From the NCBI RefSeq assembly GCF_933775445.1, contig NW_026089421.1:124001-188000 (forward strand): a DNA stretch of 64,000 nt, written 5' to 3'. The notes under the pieces were generated by a model, which saw nothing but the letters and a program-made list of their open reading frames with translations, was not told the origin of the DNA and searched no databases. The DNA comes from Argentina anserina (lineage: Eukaryota > Streptophyta > Magnoliopsida > Rosales > Rosaceae). Numbering within the stretch: the first letter of the stretch is position 1; every line of letters starts with the position of its first letter. This document shows positions 1-12,603 of the stretch, piece by piece. The translations under genes and the position numbers were made by a program.

Positions 1-2333
1 TGTATCTTTACATTGTTTGCGTATCTTTACTATTCCAATTGTGTATCTTTTCATTTCTCGTTTGAGTATCTTTCTGTAAGGCTTCTGATGCGAGTTTCTA
101 TTGTATTTCAGAGTTTTGCAAGTGTGGGAGTGTGTTTCTTTCAAACCGAGTATCTTTACATCGTTTGCGTATCTTTACTATTCCAATTGTGTATCTTTAC
201 ATTGTTTGCTTATCTTTACTATTCCAATTGTGTATCTTTTCATTTCTCGTTTGAGTATCTTTCTGTAAGGGTTCTGATGCGAGTGTCTATTGTATTTGAG
301 AGTTTTGCAAGTGTGGGAGTGTGTTTCTTTCAAACTGATTATCTTTACATCGTTTGCGTATCTTTACTATTCCAATTGTGTATCTTTTCATTTCTCGTTT
401 GAGTATCTTTCTGTAAGGCTTTCTGATGCGAGTTTCTATTGTATTTGAGAATTTTGCAAGTGTGGGAGTGTGTTTCTTTCAAACTGAGTATCTTTACATC
501 GTTTGCGTATCTTTACTATTCCAATTGTGTATCTTTACATCGTTTGCGTATCTTCACTATTCCAATTGTGTATCTTTTCATTTCTCGTTTGAGTATCTTT
601 CTGTAAGGCTTCTGATGCAAGTTTCTATTGTATTTGAGCGTTTTGCAAGTGTGGGAGTGTGTTTCTTTCAAACTGAGTATCTTTACATCGTTTGCGTATC
701 TTTACTATTCCAATTGTGTATCTTTTCATTTCTCGTTTGAGTATCTTTCTGTAAAGCTTCTGATGCGAGTTTCTATTGTATTTCAGAGTTTTGCAAGTGT
801 GGGACTGTGTTTCTTTCAAACTGAGTATCTTTACATCGTTTGCGTATCTTTACTATTCCAATTGTGTATCTTTTCATTTCTCGTTTGAGTATCTTTCTGT
901 AAGGCTTTCTGATGCGAGTTTCTATTGTATTTGAGAATTTTGCAAGTGTGGGAGTGTGTTTCTTTCAAACTGAGTATCTTTACATCGTTTGCGTATCTTT
1001 ACTATTCCAATTGTGTATCTTTTCATTTCTCGTTTGAGTATCTTTCTGTAAGGCTTTCTGATGCGAGTTTCTATTGTATTTGAGAATTTTGCAAGTGTGG
1101 GAGTGTGTTTCTTTCAAACTGAGTATCTTTACATCGTTTGCGTATCTTTACTATTCCAATTGTGTATCTTTACATCGTTTGCGTATCTTTACTATTCCAA
1201 TTGTGTATTTTTTCATTTCTCGTTTGGGTATCTTTCTGTAAGGCTTCTGATACGAGTTTCTATTGTATTTGAGAGTTTTGCAAGTGTGGGAGTGTGTTTC
1301 TTTCAAACCGAGTATCTTTACATCGTTTGCGTATCTTTACTATTCCAATTGTGTATCTTTACATTGTTTCCTTATCTTTACTATTCCAATTGTGTATCTT
1401 TTCATTTCTCGTTTGAGTATCTTTCTGTAAGGGCTCTGATGCGAGTGTCTATTGTATTTGAGAGTTTTGCAAGTGTGGGAGTGTGTTTCTTTCAAACTGA
1501 TTATCTTTACATCGTTTGCGTATCTTTACTATTCCAATTGTGTATCTTTTCATTTCTCGTTTGAGTATCTTTCTGTAAGGCTTTCTGATGCGAGTTTCTA
1601 TTGTATTTGAGAATTTTGCAAGTGTGGGAGTGTGTTTCTTTGAAACTGAGTATCTTTACATCGTTTGCGTATCTTTACTATTCCAATTGTGTATCTTTAC
1701 ATCGTTTGCGTATCTTCACTATTCCAATTGTGTATCTTTTCATTTCTCGTTTGAGTATCTTTCTGTAAGGCTTCTGATGCAAGTTTCTATTGTATTTGAG
1801 CGTTTTGCAAGTGTGGGAGTGTGTTTCTTTCAAACTGAGTATCTTTACATCGTTTGCGTATCTTTACTATTCCAATTGTGTATCTTTTCATTTCTCGTTT
1901 GAGTATCTTTCTGTAAAGCTTCTGATGCGAGTTTCTATTGTATTTCAGAGTTTTGCAAGTGTGGGACTGTGTTTCTTTCAAACTGAGTATCTTTACATCG
2001 TTTGCGTATCTTTACTATTCCAATTGTGTATCTTTTCATTTCTCGTTTGAGTATCTTTCTGTAAGGCTTTCTGATGCGAGTTTCTATTGTATTTGAGAAT
2101 TTTGCAAGTGTGGGAGTGTGTTTCTTTCAAACTGAGTATCTTTACATCGTTTGCGTATCTTTACTATTCCAATTGTGTATCTTTTCATTTCTCGTTTGAG
2201 TATCTTTCTGTAAGGCTTTCTGATGCGAGTTTCTATTGTATTTGAGAATTTTGCAAGTGTGGGAGTGTGTTTCTTTCAAACTGAGTATCTTTACATCGTT
2301 TGCGTATCTTTACTATTCCAATTGTGTATCTTT
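1..2333. repeat. 1,162-bp higher-order repeat, two copies
   Basis: The segment from about 1 to 1171 aligns with about 1163 to 2333 at a constant offset of 1,162 bp. Shared rare features include CAAACCGAG (about 145 and 1307), CATTGTTT followed by a TTATC box, GCGAGTGTCTATTG, CAAACTGATTATC and the GAGAATTTTG units. Differences cluster in the first 110 bp, where the second copy has GTATTTTTTC, GGGTATC and GATACGAG. Single changes occur elsewhere, for example GGGTTCTG against GGGCTCTG. Past 2333 the second copy runs into a 211-type ladder and the match ends. Confidence 0.87.
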
Positions 2334-2410
2334 ACTATTCCAATTGTTTATCTTTACATTGTTTGCGTATCTTTACTATTCCAATTGTGTATCTTTTCAT
2401 TTCTCGTTTG

Positions 2411-5400
2411 AGTATCTTTCTGTAAGGCTTCTGATGCGAGTTTCTATTGTATTTGAGAGTTTTCCAAGTGTGGGAGTGTGTTTCTTTCAAACTGAGTATC
2501 TTTACATCGTTTGCGTATCTTTACTATTCCAATTATGTATCTTTACTCTTCCAATTGTTTATCTTTACATCGTTTGCGTATCTTTACTATTCCAATTGTG
2601 TATCGTTTCATTTCTCGTTTGAGTATCTTTCTGTAAGGCTTCTGATGCGAGTTTCTATTGTATTTGAGAGTTCTGCAAGTGTGGGAGTGTGTTTCTTTCA
2701 AACTGAGTATCTTTACATCGTTTGCGTATCTTTACTATTCCAATTGTGTATCTTTACATCGTTTGCGTATCTTTACTATTCCAATTGTGTATCTTTTCAT
2801 TTCTCGTTTGAGTATCTTTCTGTAAGGCTTCTGATGCGAGTTTCTATTGTATTTCAGAGTTTTGCAAGTGTGGGAGTGTGTTTCTTTCAAACCGAGTATC
2901 TTTACATCGTTTGCGTATCTTTACTATTCCAATTGTGTATCTTTACATTGTTTGCTTATCTTTACTATTCCAATTGTGTATCTTTTCATTTCTCGTTTGA
3001 GTATCTTTCTGTAAGGGTTCTGATGCGAGTGTCTATTGTATTTGAGAGTTTTGCAAGTGTGGGAGTGTGTTTCTTTCAAACTGATTATCTTTACATCGTT
3101 TGCGTATCTTTACTATTCCAATTGTGTATCTTTTCATTTCTCGTTTGAGTATCTTTCTGTAAGGCTTTCTGATGCGAGTTTCTATTGTATTTGAGAATTT
3201 TGCAAGTGTGGGAGTGTGTTTCTTTCAAACTGAGTATCTTCACATCGTTTGCGTATCTTTACTATTCCAATTGTGTATCTTTACATCGTTTGCGTATCTT
3301 CACTATTCCAATTGTGTATCTTTTCATTTCTCGTTTGAGTATCTTTCTATAAGGCTTCTGATGCCAGTTTCTATTGTATTTGAGCGTTTTGCAAGTGTGG
3401 GAGTGTGTTTCTTTCAAACTGAGTATCTTTACATCGTTTGCGTATCTTTACTATTCCAATTGTGTATCTTTTCATCGTTTACGTATCTTTACTATTCCAA
3501 TTGTGTATCTTTTCATTTCCCGTTTGAGTATTTTTCTGTAAGGCTTCTGATGCGAGTTTCTATTGTATTTGAGAGTTTTGCAAGTGTGGGAGTGTGTTTC
3601 TTTCAAACTGAGTATCTTTACATCGTTTGCGTATCTTTACTATTCCAATTGTGTATCTTTACATTGTTTGCGTATCTTTACTATTCCAATTGTGTATCTT
3701 TTCATTTCTCGTTTGAGTATCTTTCTGTAAGGCTTCTGATGCGAGTTTCTATTGTATTTGAGAGTTTTCCAAGTGTGGGAGTGTGTTTCTTTCAAACTGA
3801 GTATCTTTACATCGTTTGCGTATCTTTACTATTCCAATTATGTATCTTTACTATTCCAATTGTTTATCTTTACATCGTTTGCGTATCTTTACTATTCCAA
3901 TTGTGTATCTTTCCATTTCTCGTTTGAGTATCTTTCTGTAAGGCTTCTGATGCGAGTTTCTATTGTATTTGAGAGTTTTCCAAGTGTGGGAGTGTGTTTC
4001 TTTCAAACTGAGTATCTTTACATCGTTTGCGTATCTTTACTAGTCCAATTATGTATCTTTACTATTCCAATTGTTTATCTTTACATCGTTTGCGTATCTT
4101 TACTATTCCAATTGTGTATCTTTTCATTTCTCGTTTGAGTATCTTTCTGTAAGGCTTCTGATGCGAGTTTCTATTGTATTTGAGAGTTCTGCAAGTGTGG
4201 GAGTGTGTTTCTTTCAAACTGAGTATCTTTACATCGTTTGCGTATCTTTACTATTCCAATTGTGTATCTTTACATCGTTTGCGTATCTTTACTATTCCAA
4301 TTGTGTATCTTTTCATTTCTCGTTTGAGTATCTTTCTGTAAGGCTTCTGATGCGAGTTTCTATTGTATTTCAGAGTTTTGCAAGTGTGGGAGTGTGTTTC
4401 TTTCAAACCGAGTATCTTTACATCGTTTGCGTATCTTTACTATTCCAATTGTGTATCTTTACATTGTTTGCTTATCTTTACTATTCCAATTGTGTATCTT
4501 TTCATTTCTCGTTTGAGTATCTTTCTGTAAGGGTTCTGATGCGAGTGTCTATTGTATTTGAGAGTTTTGCAAGTGTGGGAGTGTGTTTCTTTCAAACTGA
4601 TTATCTTTACATCGTTTGCGTATCTTTACTATTCCAATTGTGTATCTTTTCATTTCTCGTTTGAGTATCTTTCTGTAAGGCTTTCTGATGCGAGTTTCTA
4701 TTGTATTTGAGAATTTTGCAAGTGTTGGAGTGTGTTTCTTTCAAACTGAGTATCTTTACATCGTTTGCGTATCTTTACTATTCCAATTGTGTATCTTTAC
4801 ATCGTTTGCGTATCTTCACTATTCCAATTGTGTATCTTTTCATTTCTCGTTTGAGTATCTTTCTATAAGGCTTCTGATGCCAGTTTCTATTGTATTTGAG
4901 CGTTTTGCAAGTGTGGGAGTGTGTTTCTTTCAAACTGAGTATCTTTACATCGTTTGCGTATCTTTACTATTCCAATTGTGTATCTTTTCATCGTTTACGT
5001 ATCTTTACTATTCCAATTGTGTATCTTTTCATTTCCCGTTTGAGTATTTTTCTGTAAGGCTTCTGATGCGAGTTTCTATTGTATTTGAGAGTTTTGCAAG
5101 TGTGGGAGTGTGTTTCTTTCAAACTGAGTATCTTTACATCGTTTGCGTATCTTTACTATTCCAATTGTGTATCTTTTCATTGTTTGCGTATCTTTACTAT
5201 TCCAATTGTGTATCTTTTCATTTCTCGTTTGAGTATCTTTCTGTAAGGCTTCTGATGCGAGTTTCTATTGTATTTGAGAGTTTTCCAAGTGTGGGAGTGT
5301 GTTTCTTTCAAACTGAGTATCTTTACATCGTTTGCGTATCTTTACTATTCCAATTATGTATCTTTACTATTCCAATTGTTTATCTTTACATCGTTTGCGT

Positions 5401-6300
5401 ATCTTTACTATTCCAATTGTGTATCTTTCCATTTCTCGTTTGAGTATCTTTCTGTAAGGCTTCTGATGCGAGTTTCTATTGTATTTGAGAGTTCTGCAAG
5501 TGTGGGAGTGTGTTTCTTTCAAACTGAGTATCTTTACATCGTTTGCGTATCTTTACTATTCCAATTATGTATCTTTACATCGTTTGCGTATCTTTACTAT
5601 TCCAATTGTGTATCTTTTCATTTCTCGTTTGAGTATCTTTCTGTAAGGCTTCTGATGCGAGTTTCTATTGTATTTCAGAGTTTTGCAAGTGTGGGAGTGT
5701 GTTTCTTTCAAACCGAGTATCTTTACATCGTTTGCGTATCTTTACTATTCCAATTGTGTATCTTTACATTGTTTGCTTATCTTTACTATTCCAATTGTGT
5801 ATCTTTTCATTTCTCGTTTGAGTATCTTTCTGTAAGGGTTCTGATGCGAGTGTCTATTGTATTTGAGAGTTTTGCAAGTGTGGGAGTGTGTTTCTTTCAA
5901 ACTGATTATCTTTACATCGTTTGCGTATCTTTACTATTCCAATTGTGTATCTTTTCATTTCTCGTTTGAGTATCTTTCTGTAAGGCTTTCTGATGCGAGT
6001 TTCTATTGTATTTGAGAATTTTGCAAGTGTGGGAGTGTGTTTCTTTCAAACTGAGTATCTTTACATCGTTTGCATATCTTTACTATTCCAATTGTGTATC
6101 TTTACATCGTTTGCGTATCTTCAATATTCCAATTGTGTATCTTTTCATTTCTCGTTTGAGTATCTTTCTGTAAGGCTTCTGATGCCAGTTTCTATTGTAT
6201 TTGAGCGTTTTGCAAGTGTGGGAGTGTGTTTCTTTCAAACTGAGTATCTTTACATCGTTTGCGTATCTTTACTATTCCAATTGTGTATCTTTTCATTTCT
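2411..6300. repeat. 1,516/1,305-bp higher-order repeat, about three copies
   Basis: A complete copy at 3172-4687 (1,516 bp) is followed by a second at 4688-5992 (1,305 bp). The difference is one 211-bp unit, present in the first (near 3752-3962) and absent from the second. A partial copy at about 2411-3171 matches 5232-5992, and a start of another at 5993-6290 matches both heads. Shared markers are TTTCCAAGTG, TTTGAGCGTTTTG, GATGCCAG, TTCATCGTTTACG and the CAAACCGAG/GTGTCT pair. The one-unit difference is direct evidence for unequal exchange. Confidence 0.87.
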
Positions 6301-9300
6301 CGTTTGAGTATCTTTCTGTAAAGCTTCTGATGCGAGTTTCTATTGTATTTGAGAGTTTTGCAAGTGTGGGAGTGTGTTTCTTTCAAACTGAGTATCTTTA
6401 CATCGTTTGCGTATCTTTACTATTCCAATTGTGTATCTTTTCATTTCTCGTTTGAGTATCTTTCTGTAAGGCTTCTGATGCGAGTTTCTATTGTATTTGA
6501 GAGTTTTGCAAGTGTGGGAGTGTGTTTCTTTCAAACTGATTATCTTTACATCGTTTGCGTATCTTTACTATTCCAATTGTGTATCTTTTCATTTCTCGTT
6601 TGAGTATCTTTCTGTAAGGCTTTCTGATGCGAGTTTCTATTGTATTTGAGAATTTTGCAAGTGTGGGAGTGTGTTTCTTTCAAACTGAGTATCTTTACAT
6701 CGTTTGCGTATCTTTACTATTCCAATTGTGTATCTTTACATCGTTTGCGTATCTTTACTATTCCAATTGTGTATTTTTTGATTTCTCGTTTGGGTATCTT
6801 TCTGTAAGGCATCTGATACGAGTTTCTATTGTATTTGAGAGTTTTGCAAGTGTGGGAGTGTGTTTCTTTCAAACTGAGTATTTTGACATCGTTTGCGTAT
6901 CTTTACTATTCCAATTGTGTATCTTTACATCGTTTGCGTATCTTTACTATTCTAATTGTGTATCTTTTCATTTCTCGTTTGAGTATCTTTCTGTAAGGCT
7001 TCTGATGCGAGTTTCTATTGTATTTGAGGGTTTTGCAAGTGTGGGACTGTGTTTCTTTCAAACTGAGTATCTTTACATCGTTTGCGTATCTTTACTATTC
7101 CAATTGTGTATCTTTACTATTCCAATTGTTTATCTTTACATCGTTTGCGTATCTTTACTATTCCAATTGTGTATCTTTTCATTTCTCGTTTGAGTATCTT
7201 TCTGTAAGGCTTCTGATGCGAGTTTCTATTGTATTTGAGAGTTTTGCAAGTGTGGGAGTGTGTTTCTTTCAAACTGATTATCTTTACATCGTTTGCGTAT
7301 CTTTACTATTCTAATTGTGTATCTTTTCATTTCTCGTTTGAGTATCTTTCTGTAAGGCTTCTGATGCGAGTTTCTATTGTATTTGAGGGTTTTGCAAGTG
7401 TGGGAGTGTGTTTCTTTCAAACTGAGTATCTTTACATCGTTTGCGTATCTTTACTATTCCAATTGTGTATCTTTACTATTCGAATTGTTTATCTTTACAT
7501 CGTTTGCGTATCTTTACTATTCCAATTGTGTATCTTTTCATTTCTCGTTTGAGTATCTTTCTGTAAGGCTTCTGATGCGAGTTTCTATTGTATTAGAGAG
7601 TTTTGCAAGTGTGGGAGTGTGTTTCTTTCAAACTGAGTATCTTTACATCGTTTGCGTATCTTTACTATTCCAATTGTTTATCTTTACATCGTTTGCGTAT
7701 CTTTACTATTCCAATTGTGTATCTTTTCATTTCTCGTTTGAGTATCTTTCTGTAAGGCTTCTGATGCGAGTTTCTATTGTATTTGAGAGTTCTGCAAGTG
7801 TGGGAGTGTGTTTCTTTCAAACTGAGTATCTTTACATCGTTTGCGTATCTTTACTATTCCAATTGTGTATCTTTACATCGTTTGCGTATCTTTACTATTC
7901 CAATTTTGTATCTTTTTATTTCTCGTTTGAGTATCTTTCTGTAAGGCTTCTGATGCGAGTTTCTATTGTATTTGAGAGTTTTGCAAGTGTCGGAGTGTGT
8001 TTCTTTCAAACTGATTATCTTTACATCGTTTGCGTATCTTTACTATTCCAATTGTGTATCTTTACTATTCCAATTGTTTATCTTTACATCGTTTGCGTAT
8101 CTTTACTATTCCAATTGTGTATCTTTTCATTTCTCGTTTGAGTATCTTTCTGTAAGGCTTCTGATGCGAGTTTCTATTGTATTTGAGAGTTCTGCAAGTG
8201 TGGGAGTGTGTTTCTTTCAAACTGAGTATCTTTACATCGTTTGCGTATCTTTACTATTCCAATTGTGTATCTTTACATCGTTTGCGTATCTTTACTATTC
8301 CAATTTTGTATCTTTTCATTTCTCGTTTGAGTATCTTTCTGTAAGGCTTCTGATGCGAGTTTCTATTGTATTTGAGAGTTTTGCAAGTGTGGGAGTGTGT
8401 TTCTTTCAAACTGATTATCTTTACATCGTTTGCGTATCTTTACTATTCCAATTGTGTATCTTTTCATTTCTCGTTTGAGTATCTTTCTGTAAGGCTTTCT
8501 GATGCGAGTTTCTATTGAATTTGAGAGTTTTGCAAGTGTGGGAGTGTGTTTCTTTCAAACTGAGTATCTTTACATCGTTTGCGTATCTTTACTATTCCAA
8601 TTGTGTATCTTTTCATTTCTCGTTTGAGTATCTTTCTGTAAGGCTTCTGATGCGAGTTTCTATTGTATTTGAGAGTTTTGCAAGTGTGGGAGTGTGTTTC
8701 TTTCAAACTGAGTATCTTTACATCGTTTGCGTATCTTTACTATTCCAATTGTGTATCTTTACATTGTTTGCGTATCTTTACTATTCCAATTGTGTATTTT
8801 TTCATTTCTCGTTTGGGTATCTTTCTGTAAGGCTTCTGATACGAGTTTCTATTGTATTTGAGAGTTTTGCAAGTGTGGGAGTGTGTTTCTTTCAAACTGA
8901 GTATCTTTACATCGTTTGCGTATCTTTACTATTCCAATTGTGTATCTTTACATCGTTTGCGTATCTTTACTATTCTAATTGTGTATCTTTTCATTTCTCG
9001 TTTGAGTATCTTTCTGTAAGGCTTCTGATGCGAGTTTCTATTTTATTTGAGGGTTTTGCAAGTGTGGGAGTGTGTTTCTTTCAAACTGAGTATCTTTACA
9101 TCGTTTGCGTATCTTTACTATTCCAATTGTGTATCTTTTCATTTCTCGTTTGAGTATCTTTCTGTAAGGCTTCTGATGCGAGTTTCTATTGTATTTGAGA
9201 GTTTTGCAAGTGTGGGAGTGTGTTTCTTTCAAACTGAGTATCTTTACATCGTTTGCGTATCTTTACTATTCCAATTGTTTATCTTTACATCGTTTGCGTA

Positions 9301-10202
9301 TCTTTACTATTTCAATTGTGTATCTTTTCATTTCTCGTTTGAGTATCTTTCTGTAAGGCTTCTGATGCGAGTTTCTATTATATTTGAGAGTTCTGCAAGT
9401 GTGGGAGTGTGTTTCTTTCAAACTGAGTATCTTTACATCGTTTGCATATCTTTACTATTCCAATTGTGTATCTTTACATCGTTTGCGTATCTTTACTATT
9501 CCAATTTTGTATCTTTTCATTTCTCGTTTGAGTATCTTTCTGTAAGGCTTCTGATGCGAGTTTCTATTGTATTTGAGAGTTTTGCAAGTGTGGGAGTGTG
9601 TTTCTTTCAAACTGATTATCTTTACATCGTTTGCGTATCTTTACTATTCCAATTGTGTATCTTTTCATTTCTCGTTTGAGTATCTTTCTGTAAGGCTTTC
9701 TGATGCGAGTTTCTATTGTATTTGAGAATTTTGCAAGTGTGGGAGTGTGTTTCTTTCAAACTGAGTATCTTTACATCGTTTGCGTATCTTTACTATTCCA
9801 ATTGTGTATCTTTTCATTTCTCATTTGAGTATCTTTATGTAAGGCTTTCTGATGCGAGTTTCTATTGAATTTGAGAGTTTTACAATTGTGGGAGTGTGTT
9901 TCTTTCAAACTGAGTATCTTTACATCGTTTGCGTATCTTTACTATTCCAATTCTGTATCTTTACATCGTTTGCGTATCTTTACTATTTCAATTGTGTATC
10001 TTTTTATTTCTCGTTTGAGTATCTTTCTGTAAGGCTTTCTGATGCGAGTTTCTATTGAATTTGAGAGTTTTGCAAGTGTGGGAGTGTGTTTCTTTCAAAC
10101 TGAGTATCTTTACATCGTTTGCGTATCTTTACTATTCCAATTGTGTATCTTTTCATTTCTCGTTTGAGTATCTTTCTGTAAGGCTTCTGATGCGAGTTTC
10201 TA
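6300..10202. repeat. Mixed 148/189/211-bp units without clean tandem block
   Basis: This stretch alternates basic, 189-bp and 211-bp units carrying GAGGGTTTT, GAGAGTTCTG, CAATTTTG and the GTATTTTTTC/GGGTATC/GATACGAG set. A roughly 640-base module starting with a GAATTTGAG unit at about 8515 recurs at 10055, 11340, 13741, 24894 and 37360. A unit with CAATTGTGGG and CAATTCTG at 9852-10041 has close relatives at 24691 and 37157. No gene or foreign element is present. Confidence 0.85.
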
Positions 10203-12603
10203 TTGTATTTGAGAGTTTTGCAAGTGTGGGAGTGTGTTTCTTTCAAACTGAGTATCTTTACATCGTTTGCGTATCTTTACTATTCCAATTGTGTATCTTT
10301 ACATTGTTTGCGTATCTTTACTATTCCAATTGTGTATTTTTTCATTTCTCGTTTGGGTATCTTTCTGTAAGGCTTCTGATACGAGTTTCTATTGTATTTG
10401 AGAGTTTTGCAAGTGTGAGAGTGTGTTTCTTTCAAACTGAGTATCTTTACATCGTTTGCGTATCTTTACTATTCCAATTGTGTATCTTTACATCGTTTGC
10501 GTATCTTTACTATTCTAATTGTGTATCTTTTCATTTCTCGTTTGAGTATCTTTCTGTATGGCTTCTGATGCGAGTTTCTATTGTATTTGAGGGTTTTGCA
10601 AGTGTGGGAGTGTGTTTCTTTCAAACTGAGTATCTTTACATCGTTTGCGTATCTTTACTATTCCAATTGTGTATCTTTACTATTCCAATTGTTTATCTTT
10701 ACATCGTTTGCGTATCTTTACTATTCCAATTGTGTATCTTTTCATTTCTCGTTTGAGTATCTTTCTGTAAGGCTTCTGATGCGAGTTTCTATTGTATTTG
10801 AGAGTTTTGCAAGTGTGGGAGTGTGTTTCTTTCAAACTGAGTATCTTTACATCGTTTGCGTATCTTTACTATTCCAATTATGTATCTTTACTATTCCAAT
10901 TGTTTATCTTTACATCGTTTGCGTATCTTTACTATTCCAATTGTGTATCTTTTCATTTCTCGTTTGAGTATCTTTCTGTAAGGCTTCTGATGCGAGTTTC
11001 TATTGTATTTGAGAGTTTTGCAAGTGTGGGAGTGTGTTTCTTTCAAACTGAGTATCTTTACATCGTTTGCGTATCTTTACTATTCCAATTGTGTATCTTT
11101 ACATCGTTTGCGTATCTTTACTATTCCAATTTTGTATTTTTCATTTCTCGTTTGAGTATCTTTCTGTAAGGCTTCTGATGCGAGTTTCTATTGTATTTGA
11201 GAGTTTTGCAAGTGTGGGAGTGTGTTTCTTTCAAACTGATTATCTTTACATCGTTTGCGTATCTTTACTATTCCAATTGTGTATCTTTTCATTTCTCGTT
11301 TGAGTATCTTTCTGTAAGGCTTTCTGATGCGAGTTTCTATTGAATTTGAGAGTTTTGCAAGTGTGGGAGTGTGTTTCTTTCAAACTGAGTATCTTTACAT
11401 CGTTTGCGTATCTTTACTATTCCAATTGTGTATCTTTTCATTTCTCGTTTGAGTATCTTTCTGTAAGGCTTCTGATGCGAGTTTCTATTGTATTTGAGAG
11501 TTTTGCAAGTGTGGGAGTGTGTTTCTTTCAAACTGAGTATCTTTACATCGTTTGCGTATCTTTACTATTCCAATTGTGTATCTTTACATTGTTTGCGTAT
11601 CTTTACTATTCCAATTGTGTATTTTTTCATTTCTCGTTTGGGTATCTTTCTGTAAGGCTTCTGATACGAGTTTCTATTGTATTTGAGAGTTTTGCAAGTG
11701 TGGGAGTGTGTTTCTTTCAAACTGAGTATCTTTACATCGTTTGCGTATCTTTACTATTCCAATTGTGTATCTTTACATCGTTTGCGTATCTTTACTATTC
11801 TAATTGTGTATCTTTTCATTTCTCGTTTGAGTATCTTTCTGTAAGGCTTCTGATGCGAGTTTCTATTGTATTTGAGGGTTTTGCAAGTGTGGCAGTGTGT
11901 TTCATTCAAACTGAGTATCTTTACATCGTTTGCGTATCTTTACTATTCCAATTGTGTATCTTTACTATTCCAATTGTTTATCTTTACATCGTTTGCGTAT
12001 CTTTACTATTCCAATTGTGTATCTTTTCATTTCTCGTTTGAGTATCTTTCTGTAAGGCTTCTGATGCGAGTTTCTATTGTATTTCAGAGTTCTGCAAGTG
12101 TGGGAGTGTGTTTCTTTCAAACTGAGTATCTTTACATCGTTTGCGTATCTTTACTATTCCAATTGTGTATCTTTACATCGTTTGCGTATCTTTACTATTC
12201 CAATTTTGTATCTTTTCATTTCTCGTTTGAGTATCTTTCTGTAAGGCTTCTGATGCGAGTTTCTATTGTATTTGAGAGTTTTGCAAGTGTGGGAGTGTGT
12301 TTCTTTCAAACTGATTATCTTTACATCGTTTGCGTATCTTTACTATTCCAATTGTGTATCTTTTCATTTCTCGTTTGAGTATCTTTCTGTAAGGCTTTCT
12401 GATGCGAGTTTCTATTGTATTTGAGAATTTTGCAAGTGTGGGAGTGTGTTTCTTTCAAACTGAGTATCTTTACATCGTTTGCGTATCTTTACTATTCCAA
12501 TTGTGTATCTTTACATCGTTTGCGTATCTTTACTATTCCAATTGTGTATCTTTTCATTTCTCGTTTGAGTATCTTTCTGTAAGGCTTCTGATGCGAGTTT
12601 CTA
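10203..12603. repeat. 2,401-bp higher-order repeat, copy 1
   Basis: This block and the next match at a constant offset of 2,401 bp over their full length. It contains the CATTGTTT/GGGTATC/GATACGAG unit, the 211-bp cassette, a unit with a one-base deletion in the third box (TTTTGTATTTTTCATTTC near 11132), a GAATTT unit and a GTGGCAGTGTG/TTTCATTC unit near 11890. Its left edge lies after GAGAGTTTTG at about 10210. The corresponding place in copy 2 reads GAGAGTTCTG after TATTATATT. Confidence 0.9.
10581..11002. repeat. Reference 211-bp units: tandem pair with extra 63 bp
   Basis: Units begin at 10581 and 10792, 211 bp apart, with the next starting near 11003. Each has 63 bp more than the basic unit: one 22-bp box (GTATCTTTACTATTCCAATT) plus a 41-bp pair whose first box is mutated to TTATCTTT. 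The first unit carries the diagnostic GAGGGTTTT. The second carries AATTATGTATC. The same two-unit cassette recurs at 12982, 25420, 37886, 46569 and 55072, always in this order, so it is a linked pair that has been copied as a block. Confidence 0.9.
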
